Positions 1-9,354 of a DNA stretch of 39,772 nt are shown here, one piece after another. The notes beneath the pieces are model-generated. The model was not told the origin of the DNA. It saw only the letters and a program-made list of their open reading frames with translations, and did no database searches. The position numbers and the translations under genes are program-made. This DNA is from an uncultured bacterium. GTDB taxonomy: Bacteria; Bacillota; Clostridia; Lachnospirales; Lachnospiraceae. The stretch lies in contig CANRWP010000029.1 of the NCBI GenBank assembly GCA_947643595.1, positions 1 through 39,772 on the forward strand, written 5' to 3'. Each line of letters opens with the position of its first letter. The stretch's first letter is position 1.

Positions 1-863
1 TCTCCCTGATGATCCGCAACACCTCCCAGAAGTCTTCCGACTACTCCCAGATCGCCTCCTGCTACAGACCCGGGCACGCGGACTATTCTTTCGACGCCAA
101 GTACGGCTTCCGGGACTACCGGGGCGGCGGCCGCTCCTCCGGCAGGGAGACGGCAGGGCGTGTCGCGGCAGGCGCCGTCGCGCTGAAGATCCTGTCCAGG
201 CTGGGGATCTCCGTCTGCGCCTACACGGAAGCAATCGGCCCTGTCTCCATCGATTACGGTCGCTTTGATCCTGCCGCCATCCTGACAACCCCTACCTGTA
301 TGCCCGATGCGGAGGCCTCCGCCAAAGCCGAAAGTTACCTGCGGGATTGCCAGATGGAAAAAGATTCCGCCGGCGGTGTAATCGCGTGCCGCGTGAAAGG
401 GCTTCCCGCCGGGGTAGGGGAACCGGTCTTCGAAAAGCTGGATGCCACTCTCGCCAGGGCCACGCTCTCCATCGGCGCGGTCAAGTCCTTTGAGATGGGG
501 GACGGCACCCTCGCCGCGGGAAGCAAAGGCAGCGAAAACAACGACGCCTTCGTCATGGAAAACGGCTCTGTGCGCAAAAAAACAAACCACAGCGGCGGCA
601 CCCTGGGCGGGCTCTCCGACGGCAGTGATCTGTTTTTTAAAGCCTGTATCAAACCTACCCCCTCCATCTTTAAACCTCAGGAAACGGTAAACAGAGATGG
701 GCAGAACGTCACCATCCAGATCCAGGGCAGACACGATCCCGTGATCGTGCCGCGCGCTGTGGTTGTCGTGGAATCCATGGCGGCGCTCGCCATTCTGGAT
801 CTGATGATGCTCAATATGAATTCCCGGATGGAATATCTGGAAAATTTTTACCGCGATAAATAG
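1..863 (+). CDS. aroC: Chorismate synthase, 3' part (5' end outside window)
   Basis: Chorismate synthase converts 5-enolpyruvylshikimate-3-phosphate to chorismate, the last common step of aromatic amino acid synthesis, using reduced FMN in the cytoplasm. The reading frame is open to the left edge of the window (codons for Ser-Leu precede the first internal Met at base 9), so the gene is cut by the window and the start lies outside. Recognisable family blocks are RPGHAD near the left edge, GGGRSSGRETAGRVAAGA, GSKGSENNDAF, NHSGGTLGG and the C-terminal DPVIVPRAVVVVESMAALA. About 285 residues are present against the usual 360-370, so roughly the first 80 are missing. Its stop lies 8 bases from the convergent stop of the beta-propeller gene, with no room for a terminator between them. 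Confidence 0.97.
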   Translation, partial: SLMIRNTSQKSSDYSQIASCYRPGHADYSFDAKYGFRDYRGGGRSSGRETAGRVAAGAVALKILSRLGISVCAYTEAIGPVSIDYGRFDPAAILTTPTCMPDAEASAKAESYLRDCQMEKDSAGGVIACRVKGLPAGVGEPVFEKLDATLARATLSIGAVKSFEMGDGTLAAGSKGSENNDAFVMENGSVRKKTNHSGGTLGGLSDGSDLFFKACIKPTPSIFKPQETVNRDGQNVTIQIQGRHDPVIVPRAVVVVESMAALAILDLMMLNMNSRMEYLENFYRDK

Positions 864-871
864 GGCGATAA

Positions 872-2977
872 TTATTTTGGCTGGAACGTCTGTCTCAAAT
901 GATAGTCCGCCCTGTCGTAACAGCGCACGATCTCCGGATGGGCGATATAGAAGTTATCTTCTATATACAGCCCTCTGTAGTTTGCGTTGTCATAGCCGTC
1001 GTCGGTCAGCTTCTCGGAGAGTATTTTCTCAAACCTGTCTCCGTTCCAGCGGTACACTTCGTAATCCCGCGTGACTCCTCTGTCGTAGGATTCCACTACA
1101 AAGCCGATCAGATTCTCCTTCGGTTCTGCCAGTATCGTCTTATAGTCGTAGAGCGCCGGGCTGTAACTTGTCTCCTGCAAAACTTTCGTGCCGAGTATCT
1201 TCAATTCCGTTGGATTCGACATGTCGAACATTACCAGTTTCAATCCCTTCTGCTCCCCGGTCTTCGGATCCGTCTCAAACCCTAACCCCAGCAGTTTATC
1301 TTCCCCCCAGAAGTGGAGATACTCCGAGAAACCTGTGATCTCCAGCTCCCCGACCAGTCGGGGATTCTTCTCGTCGGACAGATCCACCGCAAAGAGCGGA
1401 TCCATATTCCGGTAGGTGATAAAATATGCCATATCTCCCAGATATCTCGCCGCGTAAATGCTCTCCCCCACCGCAATGTGCGTGAGTTCTCCCGTCATTT
1501 TCAGATTTTCATCCAGCAGAAACAGACAGTTATCCTCATCCGCCCCGGAAAAATCCGTCGTCAGCACCCGAAGTTTTTTATCCTTCTCGTGGATGGCAAA
1601 GGTATCCCGCACCATGCCGCGCACAGACGCAGCCGCCTCCCCGTTTAAAAATCCCCCGGTCAGAGAGAATTTCGCGATCTCCGTCGTCTCCATCCTGTTC
1701 CGGTAATTCGTCCGGTACAGATACAGGGAATCCTCCCCCATATAGATGCTGGAACCCTCGTCCAACAGCATCACCGTATCTTTCGCCTCCCCGGGTCTGC
1801 TCGTGGAGAGACTGGATATGATAAGCCCTCTGTCTCCCTGCTCTCCCATATAAATACAGTCTGCAGACACCTTCCTCGCATTTACCTCCGGTATGGCGTC
1901 CTCCGGATTCTTTCCGTAGTCTTCCAGCAGATACTTTCCGGTAAACAGATACACGATATTGCCGTCCTTTCTGGAGGTCACGTAACCGCCATCCTGCGTC
2001 ACCCGGCCGAGCAGAACGGGTTTTTTCTTATCGCTGATATCGTAGGTGAGGACAGATACCATTTCGTCCGTATCGATATAATCGATATCATACGCCGCAA
2101 AGCTGCCGTCATCCCGCTCAGAACCCTTCTCCTCCTGCCCGAAGCTGCTGGAGTACTCCTGTACCATCAGGACCATCCTGTCGTCGTCCACATACATCGC
2201 GCAGATATCCGCCGCCGCAGTCTCTGTATCCGCTTTCACCTCGCCGACCTGTTCCATGGTATCTCCCGCGGAGACAATGCTGACGGATGTTCCCCTGAGC
2301 AGATAGAGATATTCCCCGTCCGTCTTCACTATATCGCTCTCATCGATGCCGAATGTCTGCACATTGGTCTCAGAATAGCTTTTCGCCTCCTCCTCCGCTT
2401 CCATCTTCACGCTTTCCACAGCCAGATCTTCCACGCCGGTGGTGAAAGCCGGCGCATCCTCCATCACAGCTCCTGTGTCAGCCGCCCCGTCTACCGTACT
2501 CCCGGCGCCCCTGGAGAGATCATCCCTGGCCGTCTTCAGCTCGTTTAACCTCTCATAGACCGCATCGTAACTCTCAGCCAGCGTGTAGATCTCCCCGGCA
2601 TTTTTCCGTTCCACGCCCCGGTCTTCCACAGCTCCGCCTTCCGCCGCCAGCGCTTCATCCATCTCCTCCTCCGTATATTCCGATACAATTTGTGCCTCTG
2701 TCACTGCGGCCATATCCATCGCAGCTCCCTCACCGGACGCATTGCCGGACAGTTTGGAATCATTCATCCCTCTTAGAGAGATACAACAGATAATAAAAAC
2801 GGCAGCCGCCGAAAGTGACCCGATCACCCTCGGATCCCGGATGCGGAACTTTTTTCTCTCTTTCTCCTGTTTCCTCTCCCGACATTTCTTCTCTATATTT
2901 TCCGGCGAAAGACTCTCCGGTACTTCCACCAGCTCCGCCGACTGTTTTATTTTGTTCAACAATTCTTTCTCCGTCAT
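872..2977 (-). CDS. Membrane-anchored beta-propeller domain protein, ECF-sigma partner
   Basis: This 701-residue protein has a basic cytoplasmic N-terminus (1-50), one membrane segment (about 51-69), an acidic Ala/Glu-rich stalk (about 80-200) and an extracytoplasmic domain that matches the secreted beta-propeller family (PF09826 type). The family hallmark NVQTFGIDESDIVKTDG begins at about residue 205. Propeller-blade-like segments run to the C-terminus. The start codon overlaps the stop of the upstream ECF sigma gene as ATGA, and AGGAGGTG stands six bases before it, so the two are translationally coupled. A membrane protein with a short cytoplasmic tail coupled to an ECF sigma gene suggests an anti-sigma or sensor role. 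That role is inference: I see no recognised anti-sigma zinc-finger motif in the N-terminal 50 residues. Confidence 0.88.
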   Translation of the reverse strand: MTEKELLNKIKQSAELVEVPESLSPENIEKKCRERKQEKERKKFRIRDPRVIGSLSAAAVFIICCISLRGMNDSKLSGNASGEGAAMDMAAVTEAQIVSEYTEEEMDEALAAEGGAVEDRGVERKNAGEIYTLAESYDAVYERLNELKTARDDLSRGAGSTVDGAADTGAVMEDAPAFTTGVEDLAVESVKMEAEEEAKSYSETNVQTFGIDESDIVKTDGEYLYLLRGTSVSIVSAGDTMEQVGEVKADTETAAADICAMYVDDDRMVLMVQEYSSSFGQEEKGSERDDGSFAAYDIDYIDTDEMVSVLTYDISDKKKPVLLGRVTQDGGYVTSRKDGNIVYLFTGKYLLEDYGKNPEDAIPEVNARKVSADCIYMGEQGDRGLIISSLSTSRPGEAKDTVMLLDEGSSIYMGEDSLYLYRTNYRNRMETTEIAKFSLTGGFLNGEAAASVRGMVRDTFAIHEKDKKLRVLTTDFSGADEDNCLFLLDENLKMTGELTHIAVGESIYAARYLGDMAYFITYRNMDPLFAVDLSDEKNPRLVGELEITGFSEYLHFWGEDKLLGLGFETDPKTGEQKGLKLVMFDMSNPTELKILGTKVLQETSYSPALYDYKTILAEPKENLIGFVVESYDRGVTRDYEVYRWNGDRFEKILSEKLTDDGYDNANYRGLYIEDNFYIAHPEIVRCYDRADYHLRQTFQPK

Positions 2978-3498
2978 ATGGACACCTCCTGCCCTTCCAG
3001 TTTCTCCGCCATCTTTTTCAGGGCGCGGCTCTCCCTCGATCGGACCGTGTTCGCGTTCATGCCCGTTATCTCCGAGATCTCCCTGCTGGTATACCCGCCG
3101 AACACATGCATGCCGATGATCATTCTGTCATCCTCGTCCAGCTCCCCGAATATCCTTCGCAGATGGTAGTTCTCCACCAGATCGTCCGCCCCCGAGACGT
3201 CTCCGATCTCCTCCTTCCATTCCAACGGTTTGTTCAGATACTCCTTCCGCTTACGCTTACATTTATTGGACAGGATCCGAAACACCCAGCCGTCAAAAGC
3301 CTCCTCGCTCCTAAGTTTCCCTATCGTTATCCAGGCATCCATCACCGCGTCGCTGACCACATCCTCCGCGTCCGCAGGATTCCCCAGCATGTATAGCGCA
3401 AACCGGTATAAATTCTGATAAATATCCCTGTACAGCTCCGCAAAGGCCTGTGTGTCGCCCTGCTTTGCCGCTCTCACTAACTGCAGTTTCGTATTCAT
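2974..3498 (-). CDS. ECF-type RNA polymerase sigma factor
   Basis: A 174-residue sigma-70 family protein of the extracytoplasmic-function class, which directs RNA polymerase to a stress or envelope regulon. Region 2 is seen in AFAELYRDIYQNLYRFALYM and NPADAEDVVSDAVMDAW. Region 4 is seen as a helix-turn-helix in the last 50 residues (GMHVFGGYTSREISEITGM, then NTVRSRESRALKKM). The frame is open for 23 more codons upstream, but the chosen ATG has AGAGGTGG about six bases before it and begins with the conserved MNTKLQLVRAAKQGD, so I prefer it. It overlaps the beta-propeller gene by 4 bases. ECF factors usually autoregulate; I could not identify a convincing -35/-10 pair in the short upstream region. 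Confidence 0.93.
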   Translation of the reverse strand: MNTKLQLVRAAKQGDTQAFAELYRDIYQNLYRFALYMLGNPADAEDVVSDAVMDAWITIGKLRSEEAFDGWVFRILSNKCKRKRKEYLNKPLEWKEEIGDVSGADDLVENYHLRRIFGELDEDDRMIIGMHVFGGYTSREISEITGMNANTVRSRESRALKKMAEKLEGQEVSI

Positions 3499-3612
3499 GT
3501 CCCACCTCTTTTGCATCCGCCTCCAAATAGTATATGGAAGAGGTTTTCGTCTTATAAGTGTATACAACTGTTCTTATTGTTGCACATCCCGACAAAAATT
3601 TCCACCCAAAGC

Positions 3613-3653
3613 AAAAAGGAAGGAACGCCGCACCAGGCATCTCCTTCCTTTTT
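3613..3653 (-). terminator. Intrinsic terminator, 12-bp perfect stem
   Basis: The arms 3613-3624 (AAAAAGGAAGGA) and 3642-3653 (TCCTTCCTTTTT) are perfect reverse complements, with an extra GCC/GGC pairing inside the loop. Read on the minus strand the hairpin ends in a T run, directly after the stop of the secreted-protein gene at 3669. It therefore closes the MMPL operon before the ECF sigma gene begins. Confidence 0.8.
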
Positions 3654-3668
3654 CTACCCCCTTGCTCT

Positions 3669-4616
3669 CTATTGAAACTCCACCAGCCACTTTCCTTCCG
3701 ACTGAACAGACAGATAATAGCTGTGAGAATCGTTCAGATAGATATTTTTCTTCTTTTTTCCGTAGGTGCCCGCCCCGTTGGCGAGAAGCTGCCTCGTGTC
3801 GCTGTTCAGATCGTAGAGCCAGACGATAAAATTCCCCTTCTCCGCCCAGTTCGCGCAATAGACATCGTGAGTCCCGTCGTCGCCCTTAAAGCGCCCGGAG
3901 ACCGTGTTTCCCGCACCGGACTGTGTCATCGTCGTGAAGTTCAGCACCGGCGTCATCACGATCTGCCAGTGCCCTGTGGCGAGGATCTGGAGCGACGTCG
4001 CGTTCGTCCCCTTTTCGATCGTCGTGCTCCCCTCATAGGCGCCGGTCTTATTCACCAGCATCTTTGTCTCCCCCGCCGCGTTGCTGCAGAGCAGGCCAAA
4101 ATATCCGTCCGCATCCGTGCTCACCACATGCACATCGTAGGGAACCGGCGGCATATTCAACCCGTGGATATTCATGATGCCGTCCCCCTCATAGACGTAA
4201 CTGTCCGCCACATCCCTGTTTGTCACCCGTATCTGGCTCGCGACCGCCGGGTTATCCTTCACAAAGACCGTGACTACCGTCTCGCCCAGCGCAGCTCCTT
4301 TCCGGTAGGTAAGCTGTGTGTAGCCCCGCGAATCAGGCTCCGTCCACTCCACACTGCAGACGCTGCCGTCCGCCACGGAGAACGCGAGTTTTGTCCCCTC
4401 CGGCATATTTCTCGCCGCCACGTTCATTTTCACCTCGTCCGCCTGGGGACTGAGGGAGATCAGATCCGTGGAGATATCCACGAACGGTGCTTCCCCCTCC
4501 GCCCGCACCGTCTCCCCCGGCAGGACCGCGCCGCCCGCCAGAAGCACCACTGTCACTGCGGCAGCCGCCGCACTCTTTCGCCATCTTTTCTTCCATATAT
4601 TTTTTATACTTTTCAT
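3669..4616 (-). CDS. Secreted protein of unknown function (315 aa)
   Basis: The protein begins with a typical signal peptide: a basic start, a hydrophobic Ala/Val-rich core (about residues 13-32) and an Ala-containing cleavage zone near VRAEGEAP. The mature part is beta-rich, with Ig-like or bacterial-surface-like strands (for example LAFSVADGSVCSVEWTEPDS and GETVVTVFVKDNPAV). I do not recognise a named family. The ATG at 4616 is preceded by AGAAGGAGT at good spacing; the upstream extension lacks such a site. It lies 54 bases downstream of the 688-aa secreted protein gene and ends just before the terminator at 3613-3653, so it is the last gene of the MMPL operon. Its product probably acts outside the membrane with the transporter (inference). 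Confidence 0.8.
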   Translation of the reverse strand: MKSIKNIWKKRWRKSAAAAAVTVVLLAGGAVLPGETVRAEGEAPFVDISTDLISLSPQADEVKMNVAARNMPEGTKLAFSVADGSVCSVEWTEPDSRGYTQLTYRKGAALGETVVTVFVKDNPAVASQIRVTNRDVADSYVYEGDGIMNIHGLNMPPVPYDVHVVSTDADGYFGLLCSNAAGETKMLVNKTGAYEGSTTIEKGTNATSLQILATGHWQIVMTPVLNFTTMTQSGAGNTVSGRFKGDDGTHDVYCANWAEKGNFIVWLYDLNSDTRQLLANGAGTYGKKKKNIYLNDSHSYYLSVQSEGKWLVEFQ

Positions 4617-4670
4617 TTCTATACTCCTTCTGTTCTCGTTCCGGATCCTCCGTCCCGCATCTCCTGTCAT

Positions 4671-6737
4671 TTACTGAAACAGACTTAAAATCTTATTCCA
4701 CAGATTCACAAACACCGCTTTAAATCTGCCCCACATACCTATGTCTTCTCCCGGTACTTCGATATCCGTCACATTGTCCGCATCGTCGTCCGCCGAGATC
4801 TCCGCCGTCCTCATGATGATCTGAATGCTGTTCGGCGATTGATTTTTATCCGAGGTGAAGGATGGAAAATCCTCCGTCACATCCATATTCAGGAAATTGT
4901 GCTCCTCCTCGATCTCATCTAACTCCTCGTCCACGGCATCCTTTATCGTGTTCTTTGCGTCCCGCATGATATCCACGCCGTCCGCTATGCCCACGCCGCT
5001 GTGCATCACGCCGGTCAGACCGTTCAACGTCAGCGTCAGGGAGGAGGACAACGTATCTTCCGTCATCTCCATCGTGGCGCGTATGCTGGAGAGCGCCGCC
5101 TGGGTCGCCGAGATCGTCATCTCCGTTGTGCTGACCAAATCAGTCAACTGTGTGATCAGCGTCTGCAGATCCTCCCGCACCTCATCGTCCGTCCATCTGG
5201 CCATCGCCTCCACGGAGTTCATCGCGCTGTTCGCCTTCTGCAGCAGCTCCTGACTGTTGGAGATCAGTGCTTTCCCGGTGTCGCCTGCCTCCACGTCCAG
5301 CCCTTTCAGCGTCTCTATATAGGTGCTTAGCAGCGATTTCAGCCCCACGTCTGCACCGGAGGGATCGCTTATCCGGGTATTCATATCGACAGCTGGGTCG
5401 TAGCCCATAGCCTTTACTGCTTCCGGTATCGCTTTATCCATAGCCGGCTTTATCTCAGGATGTCCCGCCTGATATGCCGCCAAAACTTCCCCCGCTGTCA
5501 TTCCCGTCTTTTCCGCAATAAGTTCCGCAGCCGTTTTCGTTGCCGCCTGCCCTACTGTCACTCCTCCGGCTGCCCCCGCGATCTGTTGCAGCTGCCCGAT
5601 CTTCTCCTGATCGATGGTCCCGTCCGCGATCTCGTTCAACATCCCCAGGGAACCGTTCAGATTGTCCAGATTGGCTCTCATATCCGCCCCGAAACTGCTG
5701 AGGTTCCCGATCGTATACATCATATCCGCCAGACGGTCGATCGTCTCGTCAAGATTGTCCTGATCCGCTTTCGTCTGGGTGTTGATAATCTCCAGATAAG
5801 TCACCATATTTTCCAGGGAGGAAATCGCTGCATCCGCATCCTCCTCCATCGATTCCCTGTTTTTGTCGTAGATCTGATGCGCTTCCTCCGCTCTCTTTAA
5901 GCCCTCCTCCACGCTCGCCAAATCGTCCCGCATTCCGTCGATATTGTCCAGGATGACATCCAGGGCGTCATCCATTGCATCCACAGAGTCCTCCACCGTA
6001 TCCCGCACTTCCCGCACGTCGTTGACCAGTTCCAGCGATTCCAGCGTGGCGGGAACCATCATGAAGAATACGCCCATGCTTTCGTAGTTATTTGTTCCCA
6101 CGTTGATGCGAAACTCGCTCTCCTCCCCCGGGAGCGCCAGGAAAATGGCCGCTTTCTCTGTCCCCAGCGTCTGCAGCTGAGCTCCCGGCGCCTCGATGCT
6201 CAAAGTCTCCTTCATATCCACCAGCGTGCCGCACATCAGGATCATATTGTTTTTATAGTAGTCCGCAATGTCTTTCTTCGGCGTCACATGGATGAGCGTG
6301 CTCACCGTCCCCTGCGCGCCGCCAAGATCTTCCCCTCTCGCCTCCACGCCGTTCAGTTTGTAGGACACATCGATATCCCAGGGGACTCTGGTCTTCAGCT
6401 CCTCCGACTTGCATTCATAGTAGAAATACTGCTTTTCCACATTGTCCAGATTCCACGTGACCTTTCCGTCCTCCACCACCGGCTCGGTGCGGTCGCTCAT
6501 ATTGATGATCTCCTCATAGTTGCCGTAGTCCTCGATCACGGTGTTGCCGTTCAAAAAGCATCCTTTCACCACGCTGATATCGTCGATCTCCCCGTAGTAG
6601 TCCATGTTCACGTACATGGATTCATCGATCTCCACCTTCGGCGCTTTCGCCTGCAGAGGAGTACAAACCGCTCCCGCCGTCAGGATCACAGGCAAAACCG
6701 CCGCCGTTATCTTTATAAATCTTCTATTTTTCCTCAT
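4671..6737 (-). CDS. Secreted coiled-coil protein partnered with MMPL transporter
   Basis: This 688-residue protein has an N-terminal signal peptide (MRKNRRFIKITAAVLPVILT, cleavage near LQAKA), a beta-rich domain (about 30-240) and long helical coiled-coil stretches (about 240-380 and 490-640, rich in Asp, Met, Leu and Asn). It ends in a short amphipathic helix rather than a clear membrane anchor. I do not recognise a named family; a distant resemblance to extracellular parts of YhgE/Pip-type proteins is possible but unproven. An ORF-internal ATG at 6746 touches its AGGAGG, while the ATG at 6737 sits nine bases after the same site, so 6737 is preferred. The gene overlaps the end of the MMPL gene by 14 bases, which argues for coupled expression and a shared export function. 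Confidence 0.8.
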   Translation of the reverse strand: MRKNRRFIKITAAVLPVILTAGAVCTPLQAKAPKVEIDESMYVNMDYYGEIDDISVVKGCFLNGNTVIEDYGNYEEIINMSDRTEPVVEDGKVTWNLDNVEKQYFYYECKSEELKTRVPWDIDVSYKLNGVEARGEDLGGAQGTVSTLIHVTPKKDIADYYKNNMILMCGTLVDMKETLSIEAPGAQLQTLGTEKAAIFLALPGEESEFRINVGTNNYESMGVFFMMVPATLESLELVNDVREVRDTVEDSVDAMDDALDVILDNIDGMRDDLASVEEGLKRAEEAHQIYDKNRESMEEDADAAISSLENMVTYLEIINTQTKADQDNLDETIDRLADMMYTIGNLSSFGADMRANLDNLNGSLGMLNEIADGTIDQEKIGQLQQIAGAAGGVTVGQAATKTAAELIAEKTGMTAGEVLAAYQAGHPEIKPAMDKAIPEAVKAMGYDPAVDMNTRISDPSGADVGLKSLLSTYIETLKGLDVEAGDTGKALISNSQELLQKANSAMNSVEAMARWTDDEVREDLQTLITQLTDLVSTTEMTISATQAALSSIRATMEMTEDTLSSSLTLTLNGLTGVMHSGVGIADGVDIMRDAKNTIKDAVDEELDEIEEEHNFLNMDVTEDFPSFTSDKNQSPNSIQIIMRTAEISADDDADNVTDIEVPGEDIGMWGRFKAVFVNLWNKILSLFQ

Positions 6738-9219
6738 GGTCCGCATCCTCCTGCCTTCTTTCGCTTCCCTCTGTTTCCGTTTCCCGAACCTCCCGCTGTT
6801 CGTCCGCCGTCTCATCCGTCAGAGTCTCCTGCAGCTCCAGTTCCTTCCTCTTCTTCTCCTCCTGCAGTCTGTCGAGCTTCTCCTTCTTCTTCTCTTCCTT
6901 CCTTTTCCGCACAATGATCCGATACTCTATCTTCTCAAGCCGCTTCACGATCAGGGAATCCTCTTTCTCCCTCTCTCTCAGCCTCTTCGCGATACGACCC
7001 TCATCCTTCTGTCTTTTTTCCTTCCGCTCCAGCTTCTTCGCGTCAGCTTTCTCCTTCCATCTGCCTCTGATCTCCCGTTCCTTCATGATCTGCTTATCCA
7101 GCATCGTCATCAGCCCCGGCACCGCCAGCAGGACAAAACCCATGCTCAGGATGGCTCCGCGCCCCAGCATATGTCCGATATCCTTGATCGCCTCCACGGA
7201 GACCACAAAATAGATCGCATAGCCGGCAACGGTCAGGATCGTGCCCGACGTCAGGATCGAGAGCATGCTCGCCTGCAACGCCCCCAGCGCCGCTTTCTTC
7301 GGTTTCATCTTCTCTCTTCTGTCCAGATAGTTGTTGATCAGAAGGATGGAGTAATCCACCGTCGCGCCGAGCTGGATACAGCTCACCACCACCATCGCCG
7401 CAAACATGAACACCCTTCCCTGCAGGTAGGGAATCGCCAGATTGATGCAGATCGCCGCGCTGATCGGCACGATAGCGACCACCGCCAAAAGTAACGACTG
7501 AAAGGCGAGAATCACGACCAGCGCCACGCCCACCAGCGAGAAGGCGTTGACCATCGCGTAATCCGCATCGCAGATGACCTTTAAGTCCTGCGTGGACGGC
7601 GTATTGCCCACCACATAGGCGTTGTCCGGATAATAAGCCTTCACGATCGCCTGGATCTCATCCGACGTCTCGAAGGCGAGGTCGCTCTCCGACTTCGTCC
7701 TGGTGAACACCAGCATCCTCGTATAGTGCTCCTTCCGGAGCAGATCCGTCACGCTCGACGGCACGATCTGCTCCGGCACGCCACGCGGCAGAATATCCGC
7801 CAGCGCCGTCACGCTCCTGACATAGTAAAGCTCCTTCAGCTCCCCCGCCAGCTCCCGCTCTGTCACCGGGGAGCCGTTGGGCACCATCACCAGGTAGAGG
7901 TTGCTGCGCCCAAATTTCGATTCTATCAGCTGCTCGTCGTCATAGACCACCGTTCCCTCGCTGGCGCCCAGCGCGCTGTTCCCGTAGGTGTTGACGTTGG
8001 AATTCTGCATCAGGTAGGTTGGCAGAAACACGACCGCGATAAATGCGACAACGACGTAGCGGAGCCGAAACACCACCTGGGATGCCCGCTTGAAGGACGG
8101 CATGATGATCTTATGCTGCGTCCTCTCTATCAGAGAATCAAACCGCAGGATCAACGCCGGCATGAACAGAAGCACCGTCACGATACTGCTGATAATGCTC
8201 TTGCCCAGCACAAATCCCAGATCCTGACCGATCAGGAAGTGCATGAAAAACAGCGCCATAAATCCCACAAAAGTCGTCATCCCGCTGGAGAGTACTGACA
8301 CCGCCGCGTGCCGTATGGAGTTTGCCATCGCCTTCTCCTTGTCGGGCTCCTTCTCCTTCTCCCGCATGAACGTATGTAACAGGAAAATCGAATAATCGAT
8401 GGAGATGGCGAGCTGCAGCACCGCCGCCACCGAGTTGCTGATAAACGAGATCTCCCCGCGCAGGATGTTGGTTCCCATATTGATCACGATCGCCACGCCC
8501 ATGACGATCAGGAACAGAAACGGTTCCGCCCAGGAATCCGTCGTGGCGCACAGGATAAAGAAGATCAGCACTATCGCGATGACCGTTATGATCGCGATCT
8601 GTACGTTCAACGTCTCCTGCAGGGATTTGTTCTCCACCGCCGGTCCGCCGTAGTGTCCCTTCTCCCCCAGGATCGCACTGATCTCATCCAGCGCGCCGTT
8701 TGTCAGCTCCGAGGTATCCCCCTCCGTGAACGTCACGTCCATCACCGCGCAGTTGTCCTTGTAATAGTCCGTCTGCCCCGCGATATCTATGAACTCTCCC
8801 GACATGTAGACGTCGCTGCTGATCCAGGACACCATATCCACCCCGTCCACGTTCTCCAGCATCTCCTTGTAGAGCTGCGCCTCGTAGGGCGTGACGTTCT
8901 CGATCATGATCCGCGCCGTCCCCGGATAGCCGAACTCCTCCTCCATGATGTCGATCGCCTTCTTGGAAATCATGTCGTCCGGCAGGTACGCCGTCAGATC
9001 ATAGTTGACTTTGATAAAGGGGATGCAGAAGCCACAGATCACCGCCAGCAGGAGAAAGACTGACATGATCTTTTCCCTGTACCTGACGATCCACTCAGGC
9101 AGAGACGTCTTCCCTTTCCTGAGATCCTCCAGGCGCTTCTCCCTGTTCTCCAGTTTCTCTTTTACTCTGCGGACCGCCTCTTCCCTCGCGATCCTGTTCT
9201 CCTCTTCCGATAACTTCAT
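6724..9219 (-). CDS. MMPL/RND-family transporter with long charged C-terminal tail
   Basis: An 831-residue inner-membrane protein with the duplicated RND layout: a membrane helix (51-70), a large extracytoplasmic domain (about 70-200), a six-helix bundle, a second extracytoplasmic domain and a second bundle. The proton-relay helix motif appears twice, as SIDYSIF at about 273-279 and GATVDYS at about 618-624, as in MMPL/YdfJ-type exporters. Such proteins move lipids, siderophores or drugs; the substrate here is unknown. Residues of about 709-831 form an unusually long, very charged (Lys/Arg/Glu) cytoplasmic tail predicted to be helical. The ATG has GAGGTG ten bases upstream. Two secreted proteins follow in the same operon, and a TetR gene lies upstream beyond a repeat-rich gap. 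Confidence 0.93.
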   Translation of the reverse strand: MKLSEEENRIAREEAVRRVKEKLENREKRLEDLRKGKTSLPEWIVRYREKIMSVFLLLAVICGFCIPFIKVNYDLTAYLPDDMISKKAIDIMEEEFGYPGTARIMIENVTPYEAQLYKEMLENVDGVDMVSWISSDVYMSGEFIDIAGQTDYYKDNCAVMDVTFTEGDTSELTNGALDEISAILGEKGHYGGPAVENKSLQETLNVQIAIITVIAIVLIFFILCATTDSWAEPFLFLIVMGVAIVINMGTNILRGEISFISNSVAAVLQLAISIDYSIFLLHTFMREKEKEPDKEKAMANSIRHAAVSVLSSGMTTFVGFMALFFMHFLIGQDLGFVLGKSIISSIVTVLLFMPALILRFDSLIERTQHKIIMPSFKRASQVVFRLRYVVVAFIAVVFLPTYLMQNSNVNTYGNSALGASEGTVVYDDEQLIESKFGRSNLYLVMVPNGSPVTERELAGELKELYYVRSVTALADILPRGVPEQIVPSSVTDLLRKEHYTRMLVFTRTKSESDLAFETSDEIQAIVKAYYPDNAYVVGNTPSTQDLKVICDADYAMVNAFSLVGVALVVILAFQSLLLAVVAIVPISAAICINLAIPYLQGRVFMFAAMVVVSCIQLGATVDYSILLINNYLDRREKMKPKKAALGALQASMLSILTSGTILTVAGYAIYFVVSVEAIKDIGHMLGRGAILSMGFVLLAVPGLMTMLDKQIMKEREIRGRWKEKADAKKLERKEKRQKDEGRIAKRLREREKEDSLIVKRLEKIEYRIIVRKRKEEKKKEKLDRLQEEKKRKELELQETLTDETADEQREVRETETEGSERRQEDADHEEK

Positions 9220-9243
9220 ACGCCGTTTTCACCTCGCAAATGC

Positions 9244-9338
9244 TTTTGTCTTTTAACAAGATATCTCTTTCCCACCCCTGTGTCTTTAGACAAAATTTTC
9301 CTTTTGTTCTGAATTAAGACAAATCAAAGATTTTGTCT
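9244..9338. repeat. Cluster of TTTTGTC/GACAAA repeats, candidate operator
   Basis: The gap between the MMPL gene and the small plus-strand ORF carries repeated copies of one motif in both directions. These are TTTTGTCT at 9244-9251, TGTCTTTAGACA (5+2+5 dyad) at 9281-9292, AGACAAAAT at 9288-9296, TTTTGT at 9302-9307, GACAAA at 9318-9323 and ATTTTGTCT at 9330-9338. GACAAA at 9318 and TTTGTC at 9332 form a dyad with an 8-base spacer. Binding by the nearby TetR protein is an inference. Confidence 0.45.
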
Positions 9339-9354
9339 ATTTCTCAAACGGAGG

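Noticed and set aside
3499-3600. ECF-type autoregulated promoter upstream of the sigma gene
   Set aside because: Several AAC- and GAC-like pieces exist, but none gives a convincing -35/-10 pair.
3558-4688. Plus-strand open frame of 376 codons
   Set aside because: It lies opposite the secreted protein gene, has Arg/His-rich shadow composition and no ribosome site.
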